DNA of 35,870 bases from assembly GCA_023131835.1 (NCBI GenBank), contig JAGLZA010000029.1, positions 1 to 35,870 on the forward strand, written 5' to 3'. A program made the translations under genes and the position numbers. The notes beneath the pieces are model-generated. The model was not told where the DNA came from and did not search any database. It worked only from the letters and a program-made list of their open reading frames with translations. The stretch is from Caldifarciminota bacterium (GTDB lineage Bacteria > Hydrothermota > UBA3072). Shown piece after piece: positions 1 to 8,440 of this stretch (the stretch's first letter is position 1; each line of letters opens with the position of its first letter).

Positions 1-1
1 T

Positions 2-1171
2 CAACCATACTACAGTGCTGGTGCATATCGAATTACCGATACCAGTCCTCTCGTCTTTAGCGGAAACGATGAGAACGACTTTCATCTCCATATCGTTAGA
101 TATGCAGGAAGTAGTTTCAATGTATTGGAAGTTGATGCTGCATCCTTTAGTGAACCTGGAAGGAATATCCATGAGATAGATTTAAATGTTGATTCATTCG
201 ATCTTATTGTAGAGGTAATCTCTACCAATGGTTCTCATCCTGCAGATGCATTCTACGGCCTTTCTCTTGACCAGACTAAAGATAATGTGAATTTATTGGG
301 TGTTCTTCAGAGTCCGCTTGCAGACCGTTTCCTGCGAATATACTACTATACAGAAACGAGGAGATTGCTTGATGCCGGTGTAGAAGGTGGTTATGTAATC
401 TTTGATTCTGATACCTCGGAACTCTCTCTTATGACTGCTTCTTCACCTGAAGGTTACAGGGTTTACTATGGAGATATAGTCCTTCCTCCTGGTGATGGTG
501 TTGATACCCTTTTCTTCCTCTCTGAGGATATAAGCGGTAATCAATATAAACCATCATATGCAATAGCCAAAAAAACTATTGGTGTAAATGGTGGCTATAT
601 TGCCAGTGCTGATAATAAATTCAGTGTAGATATACCATCCAATGGACTTGGTAGGACATACAATGTTACTGTTTGCAATACAGGAAATGGCTACTATGTG
701 GGTCCTTCTATATCATTGAATAAGAAGGCAGTGTTGACTATTGATATATCGAATGAGAAATCAGAGAACCTCTCGATCTACAGAAAAGAGGGTGATAACT
801 GGTTCGAGGTTCCCTGCACAAGAAGGGGAGATAAGTTAGAGGCAGAGATCAGTGCTCTTGGCACATATAAGGTAATGGATGGTGACCTTGTTACCAATCT
901 TCCCACAACACTACAACTCTATAGTAATTCACTCAATTCGTTCAGTATAAACTATGCAATCCCTCAAAAAGGCCCTGTCCGTCTCGATGTATTCAACGCT
1001 CTTGGACAGAGAGTAAAGACCCTGGTAGATAGGGTGGTTGAGCCTGGTTATTACTATGTAGAGTGGAATGGTCGTTCAGGAAACAATGAATCACTAAGTA
1101 ATGGTATATACTTCTACCGACTCAATGCTTCTGGCAAGAAACTAACCAAGAAGATGGTTCTGGTGAGATAA
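2..1171 (+). CDS. Secreted/surface protein with C-terminal sorting domain, 5' end outside the window
   Basis: The frame is open from base 2 without a start, so only the last 389 codons are visible and the N-terminus and any catalytic domain are missing. The visible part is beta-rich with no catalytic motif I recognise. The last ~85 residues form a FlgD-Ig-like C-terminal domain: LRLDVFNALGQRVKTLV-type strand, a VEWNGR turn, then NGIYFYRL and a basic KMVLVR end. Such tails direct export through type IX-like systems in FCB bacteria; that this organism has such a system is inference. The lipoprotein gene follows after 11 bp, so the two are probably cotranscribed. A TTG at 125 could be mistaken for a start, but the same frame continues upstream of it. 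Confidence 0.75.
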   Translation, partial: QPYYSAGAYRITDTSPLVFSGNDENDFHLHIVRYAGSSFNVLEVDAASFSEPGRNIHEIDLNVDSFDLIVEVISTNGSHPADAFYGLSLDQTKDNVNLLGVLQSPLADRFLRIYYYTETRRLLDAGVEGGYVIFDSDTSELSLMTASSPEGYRVYYGDIVLPPGDGVDTLFFLSEDISGNQYKPSYAIAKKTIGVNGGYIASADNKFSVDIPSNGLGRTYNVTVCNTGNGYYVGPSISLNKKAVLTIDISNEKSENLSIYRKEGDNWFEVPCTRRGDKLEAEISALGTYKVMDGDLVTNLPTTLQLYSNSLNSFSINYAIPQKGPVRLDVFNALGQRVKTLVDRVVEPGYYYVEWNGRSGNNESLSNGIYFYRLNASGKKLTKKMVLVR

Positions 1172-1182
1172 GGGAGGTTCCA

Positions 1183-2163
1183 GTGAAAAAGATATTGTTA
1201 ATCTCAGTTCTTTTGTTACTAATGCTCGCTAACTGTTCCGAGCAGGTTGATGACCCATTAGGACCATATCCGGGAGATACGGAGGGAATCCTTCAGCAGT
1301 TTATAGAGAAGGGTTGGGAGTCTTACAATAATGGAGACTACGACATTGCCTATGCCCGTTTCGATTCGGCTGTCAAACTGGATGCCGGAAATGCCGACGC
1401 TTATGTAGGTCTTGGGTATTCCAATATGCAGTTAGGTTCAGAAGATGAATCCCGATTCGACTTCGCTCTCTCTTCCTTTGGCTTTGTTCCAACCCTTGAA
1501 GGTGGGTCTCCGATATTTAGGGTCCTGGATGCTAATATTGAATGGGGGTATGTGACCCATGATTCTGCTCTGTTTGGTCTGGGTGTGGTATCTTCTACGA
1601 TTCCAGTTCTCGGAGTGCTTGAATCGGAGGTTCACTTTATACCTGGTCCGAGCGCCCCTTCCAATGTGGAAGAGCAGGATTTGGAAGTGATGAGGATCAC
1701 CGATAATACGATTGTGACAACTCCTACGCTAGATAATAGTAGCAATCTATATATACCTTTTCCTGATGATACATTCCAGCTCGATTATGCCTATTTCGAT
1801 GGTGAACTATCCCACAACTTAGCCCTTGCGTTTGCCGGTTGTGCTCAGACTGCAGAGATTCAGGGAAAGAGTGACCCGGAACAACTGCTGTATGCAATGA
1901 TCTATGCAAAGGCTGTGCTGGTTGAGTATAATGAGGATAATCCATTGAGAGCAGATACGCTTCTGATACCGAATTATGTAGACCCTTCTATTACGACCAG
2001 AAATGTGAGATTGCTATTGGCGCAGAGTTACTTCTATTATGGCTATCTGTATAATTGTATGTGGGAACTCTGGAGTTTGGATTCTACATTAGTTGATTAC
2101 TTTCATCCTGATTCTTCATACTTTGAAAGGGAACTCCAGGAAAAATTAGAAGACTTGCAGTAA
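1183..2163 (+). CDS. Lipoprotein with TPR-like repeats
   Basis: A 326-residue protein starting at GTG 1183, five bases after a GGAGG ribosome site at 1173-1177. It has a lysine pair, a leucine-rich hydrophobic stretch and a lipobox (LANC), so it should be cut at Cys19 and lipid-anchored. Residues ~38-75 (GWESYNNGDYDIAYARFDSA, then DAYVGLGYSNMQLG) match the TPR pattern. The remainder is not recognisable. It lies between two genes for sorted surface proteins with gaps of 11 and 24 bp, which suggests an assembly or anchoring role at the envelope (inference). Confidence 0.75.
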   Translation: MKKILLISVLLLLMLANCSEQVDDPLGPYPGDTEGILQQFIEKGWESYNNGDYDIAYARFDSAVKLDAGNADAYVGLGYSNMQLGSEDESRFDFALSSFGFVPTLEGGSPIFRVLDANIEWGYVTHDSALFGLGVVSSTIPVLGVLESEVHFIPGPSAPSNVEEQDLEVMRITDNTIVTTPTLDNSSNLYIPFPDDTFQLDYAYFDGELSHNLALAFAGCAQTAEIQGKSDPEQLLYAMIYAKAVLVEYNEDNPLRADTLLIPNYVDPSITTRNVRLLLAQSYFYYGYLYNCMWELWSLDSTLVDYFHPDSSYFERELQEKLEDLQ

Positions 2164-2187
2164 ACAAACCAAAAAGGAGGTTGTGTT

Positions 2188-4347
2188 ATGCGTAAGTTTG
2201 TTTTGTTAGTGTTGGTTGTAGCAGTTGGATTGTGGGCTGCCAACGGAGTGTTGCTTGAATTAAGGCCTGCAGTTGGGAACGCTCCCAGTGAGTATCGTGT
2301 GGTTAAGTTCCCGGCACCAGATCAGCAACCCCATAGTTTCGGTTCACGAGACATTGGTGATGCTAATTATATTATCCAATATGATACCGAAAGCTGGGCA
2401 TACTATTGTCCACGTCCCTGTGAAGACTCAATGGTTGTCCGATTCGTCCCCCCGGCAGCATGTTCTCTTGTTGCTTTCACCTGGATTGGGTATAATGATG
2501 CCACAGGTGCAACGGGTCAACCCGTAGGTGTTTTTGCATCTTTGGCTAATCCCGGAGAAAATTTCAGCACCTACCCGGGAGTGGAAGAGTATCATACAGC
2601 TCCTCTTGTCCACCCCCTTGGGACTAATCTGTGGAATGGAACGACTTCTGCTCCTGGTAATATGGTATGGGATACTGTGAATATTCCTGCTGTTGAAGTG
2701 TGGGATAGCACCTTTTTCTGTGGCTACAGTGGTATAAACCCAGAAGATACAATAGCCTGCCTTGCTGAATCATGGATCCCTATGCCTGCTGTGATTGATA
2801 TACACACCTATCAGTATAATGGAGATGCTTTTGCAGTGGATTCCGGGGCCTGGTTCTGCTATTACTATACTGCTGATGATGAGGCTTTAGCATTTGGAAT
2901 AAGGGCTTATATAAAGGCCTATGAGGATGTCGCGCCTGTAGTAAGGGCAGAGGAACTTCCATATTCCTATACTACGGGTGCCCGGACAGTGAACATATAT
3001 GGACAGGATTTCAGTCCTGATTCCTGTGCTGTTATCAGGATGGACCTCCACTATGCAATAAATGCTGGAAGCTGGAATACATTATCATCTACCGTTCCCG
3101 TATCTGGTACTGTTGAAGAAGGAATCTGGGAGATAGATATCCCTGCGGTTGGTGTGGGCGATACAGTGGACTACTATGTTGTTGGCTGGGATGTTGCTAT
3201 TTCCACCCCTGAACTTTCATGTACCACTGCTACATATACTTACACAATTATGGCAGGAACCCCAGGTCACTTCCTATATGTGGATAATGATTATACAAAT
3301 GCTACTGCTCTTCCGGATCTCTATCTGGATATCATTGATGTCTGGGATCATGGCACCTATGGTTCACCGGATTCATCGGTTCTTTGCTTCTACACAACGG
3401 GTAATGATACACAAATGACCGTTGTCTGGAGAGACTGGGGATGTCTGGATTTAGGTCAGGGTGCAAACTATGGACTTGGTGGTGATGGAATCCGTCATTC
3501 TGATTCTACTTGGATTAAGTTGCTCCTTGATAACGGCGGTCACTTCTGGCTCTCTGATGAGGATCAGGGCTACGGTCTCGGTATCTGCCCGGGTTATGGA
3601 CAGCAAAGTGTTCCGGGAGGACACTGGGTAAGAGAATACCTCGGTATCCAGGGGATGTTTGATGACGGTCCACTTAGTGGAAGTGGAACAATACTCTATG
3701 GTGATCCGACTGATCCTGTTATCGGTGATCTATTCGGTGGTATTGGATATCAGACAGCGGGTCAGATCTATATTGCGCCTTATGCTCCCATAACCGGGAA
3801 CCTCAACTATGCCTATGTAGGTAATTATGACTCTCTACAGACTGGTGCTGTTATGAATATGTTTGATGCTGCTGGCCTGATACCATCATACAGATATGAA
3901 GGCCCAGGTGGTAGTGACTATAAAGTCTATAACGACTTCTGGCCATTTGATTATATCTGTAATCCAGCCGATTCAATGGAGATAGATGAAGTTGCCGTTG
4001 ACTCACTTGTCCAGGATGTTCTTGGCTGGTTCAATGTTGCCTCAGGTGTAACCGATAATACACTGGAGCCAGGGAAGGTTGTAGAACTCCTGCCAGTGAA
4101 CCCGGTAATAAGGGATGCGATGATTCGATTTTCCTTACCAACGAGGATGATGGCTACCCTTTCCATCTATGATAATACCGGTAGACTTATCAAGAATCTG
4201 GTTAATGGAATGAGGAATGCAGGTCTTAACACGGTTCGCTGGAATGGGAAAGACTCCGAAGGTAACTCTGTTGCCAATGGTGTCTATTTCTATCACCTGA
4301 GTGCCGATGGTAAGAACCTGTCCAATAAGATGGTGGTGGTCAGATAA
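2188..4347 (+). CDS. Secreted protein with C-terminal sorting domain
   Basis: A 719-residue protein with ATG 2188 after a strong AAAGGAGG ribosome site. The N-terminus is a typical Sec signal peptide (basic MRK, hydrophobic run, AANG cleavage region). The middle contains a segment beginning FLYVDND at ~residue 365, a form often seen at the start of secreted domains with glycine/aspartate-rich beta folds; no enzyme motif is recognised. The last ~85 residues are a FlgD-Ig-like sorting domain (TLSIYDNTGRLIKNLV, VRWNGKD, NGVYFYHLS, KMVVVR). The 3' end and the DNA after it closely resemble those of the peptidase gene ending at 11761, suggesting a shared or converted terminal module. Confidence 0.8.
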   Translation: MRKFVLLVLVVAVGLWAANGVLLELRPAVGNAPSEYRVVKFPAPDQQPHSFGSRDIGDANYIIQYDTESWAYYCPRPCEDSMVVRFVPPAACSLVAFTWIGYNDATGATGQPVGVFASLANPGENFSTYPGVEEYHTAPLVHPLGTNLWNGTTSAPGNMVWDTVNIPAVEVWDSTFFCGYSGINPEDTIACLAESWIPMPAVIDIHTYQYNGDAFAVDSGAWFCYYYTADDEALAFGIRAYIKAYEDVAPVVRAEELPYSYTTGARTVNIYGQDFSPDSCAVIRMDLHYAINAGSWNTLSSTVPVSGTVEEGIWEIDIPAVGVGDTVDYYVVGWDVAISTPELSCTTATYTYTIMAGTPGHFLYVDNDYTNATALPDLYLDIIDVWDHGTYGSPDSSVLCFYTTGNDTQMTVVWRDWGCLDLGQGANYGLGGDGIRHSDSTWIKLLLDNGGHFWLSDEDQGYGLGICPGYGQQSVPGGHWVREYLGIQGMFDDGPLSGSGTILYGDPTDPVIGDLFGGIGYQTAGQIYIAPYAPITGNLNYAYVGNYDSLQTGAVMNMFDAAGLIPSYRYEGPGGSDYKVYNDFWPFDYICNPADSMEIDEVAVDSLVQDVLGWFNVASGVTDNTLEPGKVVELLPVNPVIRDAMIRFSLPTRMMATLSIYDNTGRLIKNLVNGMRNAGLNTVRWNGKDSEGNSVANGVYFYHLSADGKNLSNKMVVVR

Positions 4348-4384
4348 TCCTATAGAAACGACAAATTGACATCTTTTTTTGAAG

Positions 4385-4417
4385 GGGGCGTTCTCATCGA
4401 ACGCCCCTTTCTTTTTT
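4385..4417 (+). terminator. Rho-independent terminator built from a palindrome
   Basis: The stem GGGGCGTTC / GAACGCCCC (4385-4393, 4399-4407) has a 5-base loop and is followed by TTTCTTTTTT. It lies 38 bp after the stop of the gene ending at 4347. It is the same kind of hairpin as the dispersed palindromes of this window, here with a degenerate left arm. Confidence 0.8.
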
Positions 4418-4934
4418 ACCCCTCCCCTCCCAGTTTATAGCCACGGTTCTTGCACGGTTTAATATTGAGTCGTGAGTCGAGAGTCATCAGTCGAAAGTCC
4501 CACCCAGAGCCCAAACCCGTTTTTGACACTGATTTTTTTACACCCCCCATCCCAATTTATGCCACGGTTTCTTCACGGTTTCCCTCCACCCCCTTTTTTT
4601 GTAGGGGCGAACTGCGTTCGCCCTTTTGTGGGAACGATTTTCCAATCGCGACTTTCCTGAAGTAGTTGCAATTCATGAATTGCCTCTACAAGTTTCGCGC
4701 CCTGGATGTAGGGGCAAGATACATCTTGCCCTCTTAGTAGGGGCGTTCAATTGAACGCCCCTACTAAATCCTTTTTCTCTCTTTCCTTCTATAAAAACAC
4801 AAAGAATATAACTTAAGGGTTCAAGGGGGGGTTCTCTCTTGAATTGCAAAATTTAAAGGGGTGGTGTTGGGCTTTGCGCTCTTTGCTCCCTTTGCGTGCT
4901 TTGCGAGAAAAAAGGAGGGGAATCAAAGTCACAC
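4418..4934. repeat. Gene-free repeat mosaic with several palindromes
   Basis: No convincing gene. Palindromes with the GTAGGGGC/GCCCCTAC arm pattern occur at 4601-4623 (core GAACTGCGTTC), 4662-4689 (core AATTCATGAATT), 4708-4733 (core AAGATACATCTT) and 4737-4764 (core GTTCAATTGAAC). A motif containing GCCACGGTT and CACGGTTT is repeated at about 4439-4461 and 4561-4581. Low-complexity phrases such as CTTTGCG repeats lie at 4870-4913. Parts of the block recur after the peptidase gene at 11820-11925. Open frames here are short and repeat-derived. Confidence 0.75.
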
Positions 4935-4962
4935 TTGACAACCAATCTATACACTCTATAAT
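4935..4962 (+). promoter_or_regulatory. Consensus sigma-70 promoter of the phosphotransacylase gene
   Basis: TTGACA at 4935-4940 and TATAAT at 4957-4962 are separated by 16 bp, a perfect match to both consensus boxes. Transcription would start near 4969, leaving a leader of about 88 bases that contains a palindrome (4976-5000) and a second hairpin (5014-5032) before the ribosome site. Confidence 0.8.
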
Positions 4963-4978
4963 TAGTTTATAGAGTGTA
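4950..4978. promoter_or_regulatory. Operator-like inverted repeat over the -10 box and start site
   Basis: TACACTCTATA at 4950-4960 is perfectly repeated in inverse at 4968-4978 with a 7-base spacer. It covers the -10 box and the predicted transcription start, the usual place for a repressor site. Its right arm shares three bases with the left arm of the palindrome at 4976-5000. A regulator is not identifiable. Confidence 0.5.
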
Positions 4979-5000
4979 GGGGCACGATGCCTCGTGCCCT
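4976..5000. repeat. Palindrome of the GTAGGGGC family in a 5' leader
   Basis: Arm GTAGGGGC is followed by core ACGATGCCTCGT and a shortened right arm GCCCTC. It lies in the untranslated leader of the phosphotransacylase gene, just downstream of the promoter. Confidence 0.75.
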
Positions 5001-5056
5001 CATTAAATTGTAAGAGCGGTTTCCGAAGCCGCTATATGATAAAGGAGGTTTTTAAA

Positions 5057-5941
5057 ATGATAAAAACAATGAAAGAATTAATCGAAAAAGCGAAAGAGAT
5101 AGGGCCAAAGACCTGTCTGGTAGCCGGGGCCTATAAAGAGAGCGAGATATTAGCAGCAAATAAAGCAAAAGAACTTGGAATCATTAAGCCTGTATTCGTT
5201 GGCGATCCGGAACTACCCGGGAGTTTTCCTGGGGTGCAACCAGATGATGTGATCCCTGAAACCGATCCGGGAAAAGCGGCTATCAAAGCGGTTCAATTGT
5301 GCTCTGAAGGAAAAGGGGATATCCTGCTGAAAGGGTCAGTCTCTACCTCTCAGTTCCTGAAACCAGTCCTTGATTCGGAATTCGGCTTAAAAGTAGCACA
5401 ATTATTGAGTCATATTGTTATTCTTGATATCCCTGAATTGGATAGGCTACTTGCCATAACAGACGGTGGTATGTGTATTGCGCCAAATCTTGATGAGAAG
5501 GTATCTATACTCAAAAATGGCATAAAATTTATGCATTCCCTGGGCAATGCAAAGCCAAAGGTTGGGATATTATCGGCGATAGAGGTTGTGAATCCAAAGA
5601 TAGAGAATACAATAGATGCCAGTATTATACAGAAGGCAGCAGAAAGGGGACAACTTGGAGATTGCATTGTTGATGGCCCACTTGCATTCGACCTTATGGT
5701 TTCTGATGAAGCCTGTAAAATAAAGGGGATTAAGAGTCCTACTTGCGGAAATGTTGATTTAATTCTCGCTCCTGATATTACCTGTGGAAATAGTATAGCA
5801 AAGGCACTCATCCATCTTGGAGGGGCTCAGGCGGCCGGGGCAATACTCGGGACAAAAAAACCTGTTGTAATGCTATCAAGGGCGGATAGAATGGAGACGA
5901 AACTAAACTCCATTGCCCTTGGTGTTGTCATTTCATCCTGA
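5057..5941 (+). CDS. ptb: Phosphate acyltransferase, phosphotransbutyrylase-like
   Basis: Transfers acyl groups between CoA and phosphate (acyl-CoA + Pi to acyl phosphate + CoA). Coupled to the kinase encoded at 12843 it would yield ATP. The 294-residue length and the C-terminal motif LSRADRMETKLNSIALG are typical of the Ptb branch of the PTA/PTB family; GDILLKGSVST and ADRMETKLNSIAL mark the active-site lobes. I chose ATG 5057 because AAAGGAGG lies eight bases upstream; an in-frame start at 4994 would add 21 residues encoded by a palindrome and hairpin. No butyrate kinase is adjacent, so the substrate (acetyl, butyryl or branched acyl) is unresolved. Confidence 0.85.
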   Translation: MIKTMKELIEKAKEIGPKTCLVAGAYKESEILAANKAKELGIIKPVFVGDPELPGSFPGVQPDDVIPETDPGKAAIKAVQLCSEGKGDILLKGSVSTSQFLKPVLDSEFGLKVAQLLSHIVILDIPELDRLLAITDGGMCIAPNLDEKVSILKNGIKFMHSLGNAKPKVGILSAIEVVNPKIENTIDASIIQKAAERGQLGDCIVDGPLAFDLMVSDEACKIKGIKSPTCGNVDLILAPDITCGNSIAKALIHLGGAQAAGAILGTKKPVVMLSRADRMETKLNSIALGVVISS

Positions 5942-5993
5942 GAATAAATTCTGGAATGATGCCGGATTATCTTTATGAATAATAGTGTTAACA

Positions 5994-6021
5994 GTAGGGG
6001 CGTATTGCAATACGCCCCTAC
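5994..6021. repeat. Palindrome just upstream of the RAYT gene
   Basis: A perfect 28-bp palindrome: arms GTAGGGGC/GCCCCTAC and core GTATTGCAATAC. It ends 15 bp before the transposase start and takes the place of a normal ribosome site. The same core, preceded by a related GTTARCA flank, occurs inside the transposase gene at 6320-6347. Confidence 0.9.
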
Positions 6022-6036
6022 AAGAGCGAAACATCC

Positions 6037-6639
6037 ATGAATAAAAAATACCATCGCCGTTCAATCAGATTAAAAAATTATGATTACTCCCAATCAGGCG
6101 CATATTTTGTAACAGTGTGTACCCACCAAAAGAAGCCATTTTTGGGTAATATCCTGAATGGAGTTATGAAAGTGAATAAATTTGGTAAAGCTGTAGAAAA
6201 AGAATGGCTAAAAACCCAGAAAATGAGAGAGAATGTTGAATTGGATGAATGTATAATTATGCCAAACCATTTTCACGGAATAATTGTGATTAAGGAGAAT
6301 AATGTTCAGGCTGTTAGCAGTAGGGGCGTATTGCAATACGCCCCTACCAATGGGCTTCAATCACCTTCTGAAACCATTGGTGCGATCGTTCGTGGTTTTA
6401 AATCTGCTGTAACAAAACGAATCAATGAATTACGAGGCAAATATGGGACGTCCGTTTGGCAGCGGAATTATTATGAACACATTATTAGAAATGATAAAGA
6501 GTTCAAATTGGTCCGGGAATATATTATCAACAATCCCTTACGGTGGCAATACGATCAAGAGAACCCTGATGGAAAACCCGATGAAAAAGAGAAAGAATTC
6601 TGGAGATTTTTACCTGATAATGTAGGGGCGTTCAATTGA
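6037..6639 (+). CDS. REP-associated tyrosine transposase (RAYT, Y1/HUH)
   Basis: A 200-residue single-strand DNA transposase of the IS200/REP-associated type, which in characterised relatives cuts and joins REP hairpins. Visible marks: N-terminal RRSIRLKNYDYSQSGAYFVTVCT, the HUH metal motif MPNHFHG at ~residue 75-81, the region WQRNYYEHIIRN holding the likely catalytic tyrosine, and a REYIINNPLRW tail. Three palindromes are tied to it: one 16 bp upstream, one inside the frame (6320-6347, encoding RGVLQYAPT) and one that supplies the stop codon (6622-6649). There is no clear Shine-Dalgarno site, so expression may be low. Length and motifs look intact. Confidence 0.88.
   Translation: MNKKYHRRSIRLKNYDYSQSGAYFVTVCTHQKKPFLGNILNGVMKVNKFGKAVEKEWLKTQKMRENVELDECIIMPNHFHGIIVIKENNVQAVSSRGVLQYAPTNGLQSPSETIGAIVRGFKSAVTKRINELRGKYGTSVWQRNYYEHIIRNDKEFKLVREYIINNPLRWQYDQENPDGKPDEKEKEFWRFLPDNVGAFN
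6320..6347. repeat. Palindrome inside the RAYT reading frame
   Basis: A perfect 28-bp copy with core GTATTGCAATAC, identical to the upstream copy at 5994-6021. It lies in the linker between the HUH motif and the tyrosine region and keeps the frame open. Confidence 0.9.
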
Positions 6640-6649
6640 ACGCCCCTAC
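6622..6649. repeat. Palindrome overlapping the RAYT stop codon
   Basis: A perfect 28-bp copy with core GTTCAATTGAAC. The TGA at 6637-6639 in the core ends the RAYT gene. It has the same core as 4737-4764 and ends 36 bp before the next gene, where it may act as a weak terminator. Confidence 0.88.
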
Positions 6650-6685
6650 AGGAACGATATTTGGTAGAAATAGGAGATAATTAGA

Positions 6686-8440
6686 ATGGTAAAAAGAGCG
6701 TTCCCTTTTCTATTTATACTCCTTCTTTGCTTACCATCTTGTTTTAGAGAGGTAAGGAAGAGCAAAGAAACAAGAATCGGAAAGATTACCTTTGAAGGTA
6801 ATAACTCAATACAGGGTAAAAAATTAAAGGATATCCTTCCTATCAAAGAGGGTGATCCATACATAGAGAGGTTTCAGAAGGAAGGTGTGCAAAGAATCAT
6901 TAATTTGTATAGAAGAAAGGGTTTTTTTGATATGAGGATAAAGAGGACAGAGGGAGAATTCTTAAAAGAACAAAATGAGATTAGATTGACCTACTATATA
7001 TTTGAGGGACTACGGAGCAGGATAGATAGCATTTCCATTGAAGGCAATTCTCTTTTTACCATTCAACAGATCAAGGAAATATTAGGTATTGATAGAGGAG
7101 ATTACTATGATGAAGCTGTTATTGAATTGGGGGAATATACAATCTCAAAACTGTATGCAGAGAAGGGATATGCCAATGCTATTATCAGGGTTCATAGAAC
7201 TACTCCGGATAGTCATCCTGGTTCCGGAGTAATATTGAGAATTGAGATAAACGAAGGGGATAAGGTCTGGGTGAGGGATATATCGATTAAAGGATTAGAG
7301 GGAGTTAGAACTGCAGTAGTCATGCGGGAGATGCGTATAAAAGAAGGTGACCTCTTTCGCCCCTCACATGTCTATGAATCGCAGAGTAGATTATACAGAA
7401 CCGGATTATTCTCTGATATAGATATTCAGGAGAAAAAGGTATCTGATGATTCGGTTGACCTTAGATTTCAGTTGAAAGAAGAAAAACCACGATTCATAGA
7501 GTTTGGTTTTGGATATGAGTCACCTGAGAAGGCTATATTTCTGTTGCGCTGGGGAGACCTTAACCTCTTCGGGAATCTACAAAGATTATTTATAGACTTC
7601 TCATTTGCGGCAAACCCTGAGTTTGAACACTGGGAAGATATCAGATTAACATACAGGGAATCGTATCTGTTCAATTCGGGATTCTCGCTCATTGCTTCTC
7701 CTGCTCTGAAAAGGGTATCTGAAAAAGAATACTGGCAATCCGATATCTCTTTTGATCTTGCCCTCCAGAGGTATATTGGCTTCAGAAAACAATTGTTTTT
7801 CCTTTATGATTTCAGGAGATCTGCTATTCAGGAGGTTCCCAATATCACCAATAGTTTTAGTATCCGTTACTATTATGAAGGGAGAGACAATATCATAATC
7901 CCTGAAAAGGGACTATATGTCCTCTCACAGATTGAATATGCAGGTGGAATCCTTGGGGGTGATAACCATTTTGATCGTTTGAAATTGGATATTGCCCTAT
8001 ATCATTCCCTCCCCTTTAGAACTGTAGCAGCAGTAAGGTCGCTCATAGTTTTTACAAGACCAAGAGAAGAACCTGAAGATATAAGCACAGATGCCAGGTT
8101 GGAGATGGGGGGGTATAAGACAATACGTGGTTTTGAGGAAGCCTCAATCGGGGTTTCTGATGTCAGAGGCAAGAAGAGCGGACTTGATCTATTATTGTTG
8201 AATCTCGAATTCAGGATTCCTGTGTATAAGAAGCTATTTGCCATTCTTTTTGCAGATATCGGCAACCTCTGGATGGATTACTCGGATATATCATTAATGA
8301 ATCCTCATATTGGGGGTGGTTTTGGACTTGGCTATCTGACACCTATAGGTGTCATCCGTCTGGATTATGCACGGGCATTTGAGAAGATGCCTGACGATTA
8401 TAGGGGTAAGATATATCTCAACTTCGCCCATCCGTTCTAA
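6686..8440 (+). CDS. Omp85-family outer membrane protein, TamA-like
   Basis: A 584-residue protein with three POTRA domains (about residues 30-110, 111-190 and 191-268; each has an [IV]xxIxxEG(N) strand and a helix pair such as IINLYRRKGFF). A C-terminal 16-strand-type barrel follows, with TIRGFEE (the VRGF/Y loop motif) near residue 470 and a terminal phenylalanine. Such proteins insert beta-barrels or translocate proteins at the outer membrane. Three POTRAs and this length fit TamA rather than five-POTRA BamA. The signal region ends LPSC, so the protein may be lipidated at Cys20, which is unusual; proline at -2 makes this uncertain. ATG 6686 follows a GGAG site. Confidence 0.83.
   Translation: MVKRAFPFLFILLLCLPSCFREVRKSKETRIGKITFEGNNSIQGKKLKDILPIKEGDPYIERFQKEGVQRIINLYRRKGFFDMRIKRTEGEFLKEQNEIRLTYYIFEGLRSRIDSISIEGNSLFTIQQIKEILGIDRGDYYDEAVIELGEYTISKLYAEKGYANAIIRVHRTTPDSHPGSGVILRIEINEGDKVWVRDISIKGLEGVRTAVVMREMRIKEGDLFRPSHVYESQSRLYRTGLFSDIDIQEKKVSDDSVDLRFQLKEEKPRFIEFGFGYESPEKAIFLLRWGDLNLFGNLQRLFIDFSFAANPEFEHWEDIRLTYRESYLFNSGFSLIASPALKRVSEKEYWQSDISFDLALQRYIGFRKQLFFLYDFRRSAIQEVPNITNSFSIRYYYEGRDNIIIPEKGLYVLSQIEYAGGILGGDNHFDRLKLDIALYHSLPFRTVAAVRSLIVFTRPREEPEDISTDARLEMGGYKTIRGFEEASIGVSDVRGKKSGLDLLLLNLEFRIPVYKKLFAILFADIGNLWMDYSDISLMNPHIGGGFGLGYLTPIGVIRLDYARAFEKMPDDYRGKIYLNFAHPF

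Noticed and set aside
4450-4665. Short open frames on the + strand in the gap after the second surface protein
   Set aside because: They are made of repeat phrases and a palindrome, have no ribosome site and no recognisable protein pattern.
4601-4764. CRISPR array
   Set aside because: The repeats differ in core, have irregular spacing and no unique spacers of constant length; no cas genes are present.
4994-5056. Upstream start for the phosphotransacylase
   Set aside because: The extra 21 residues are encoded by a palindrome and hairpin in the leader; the AAAGGAGG site fits ATG 5057.
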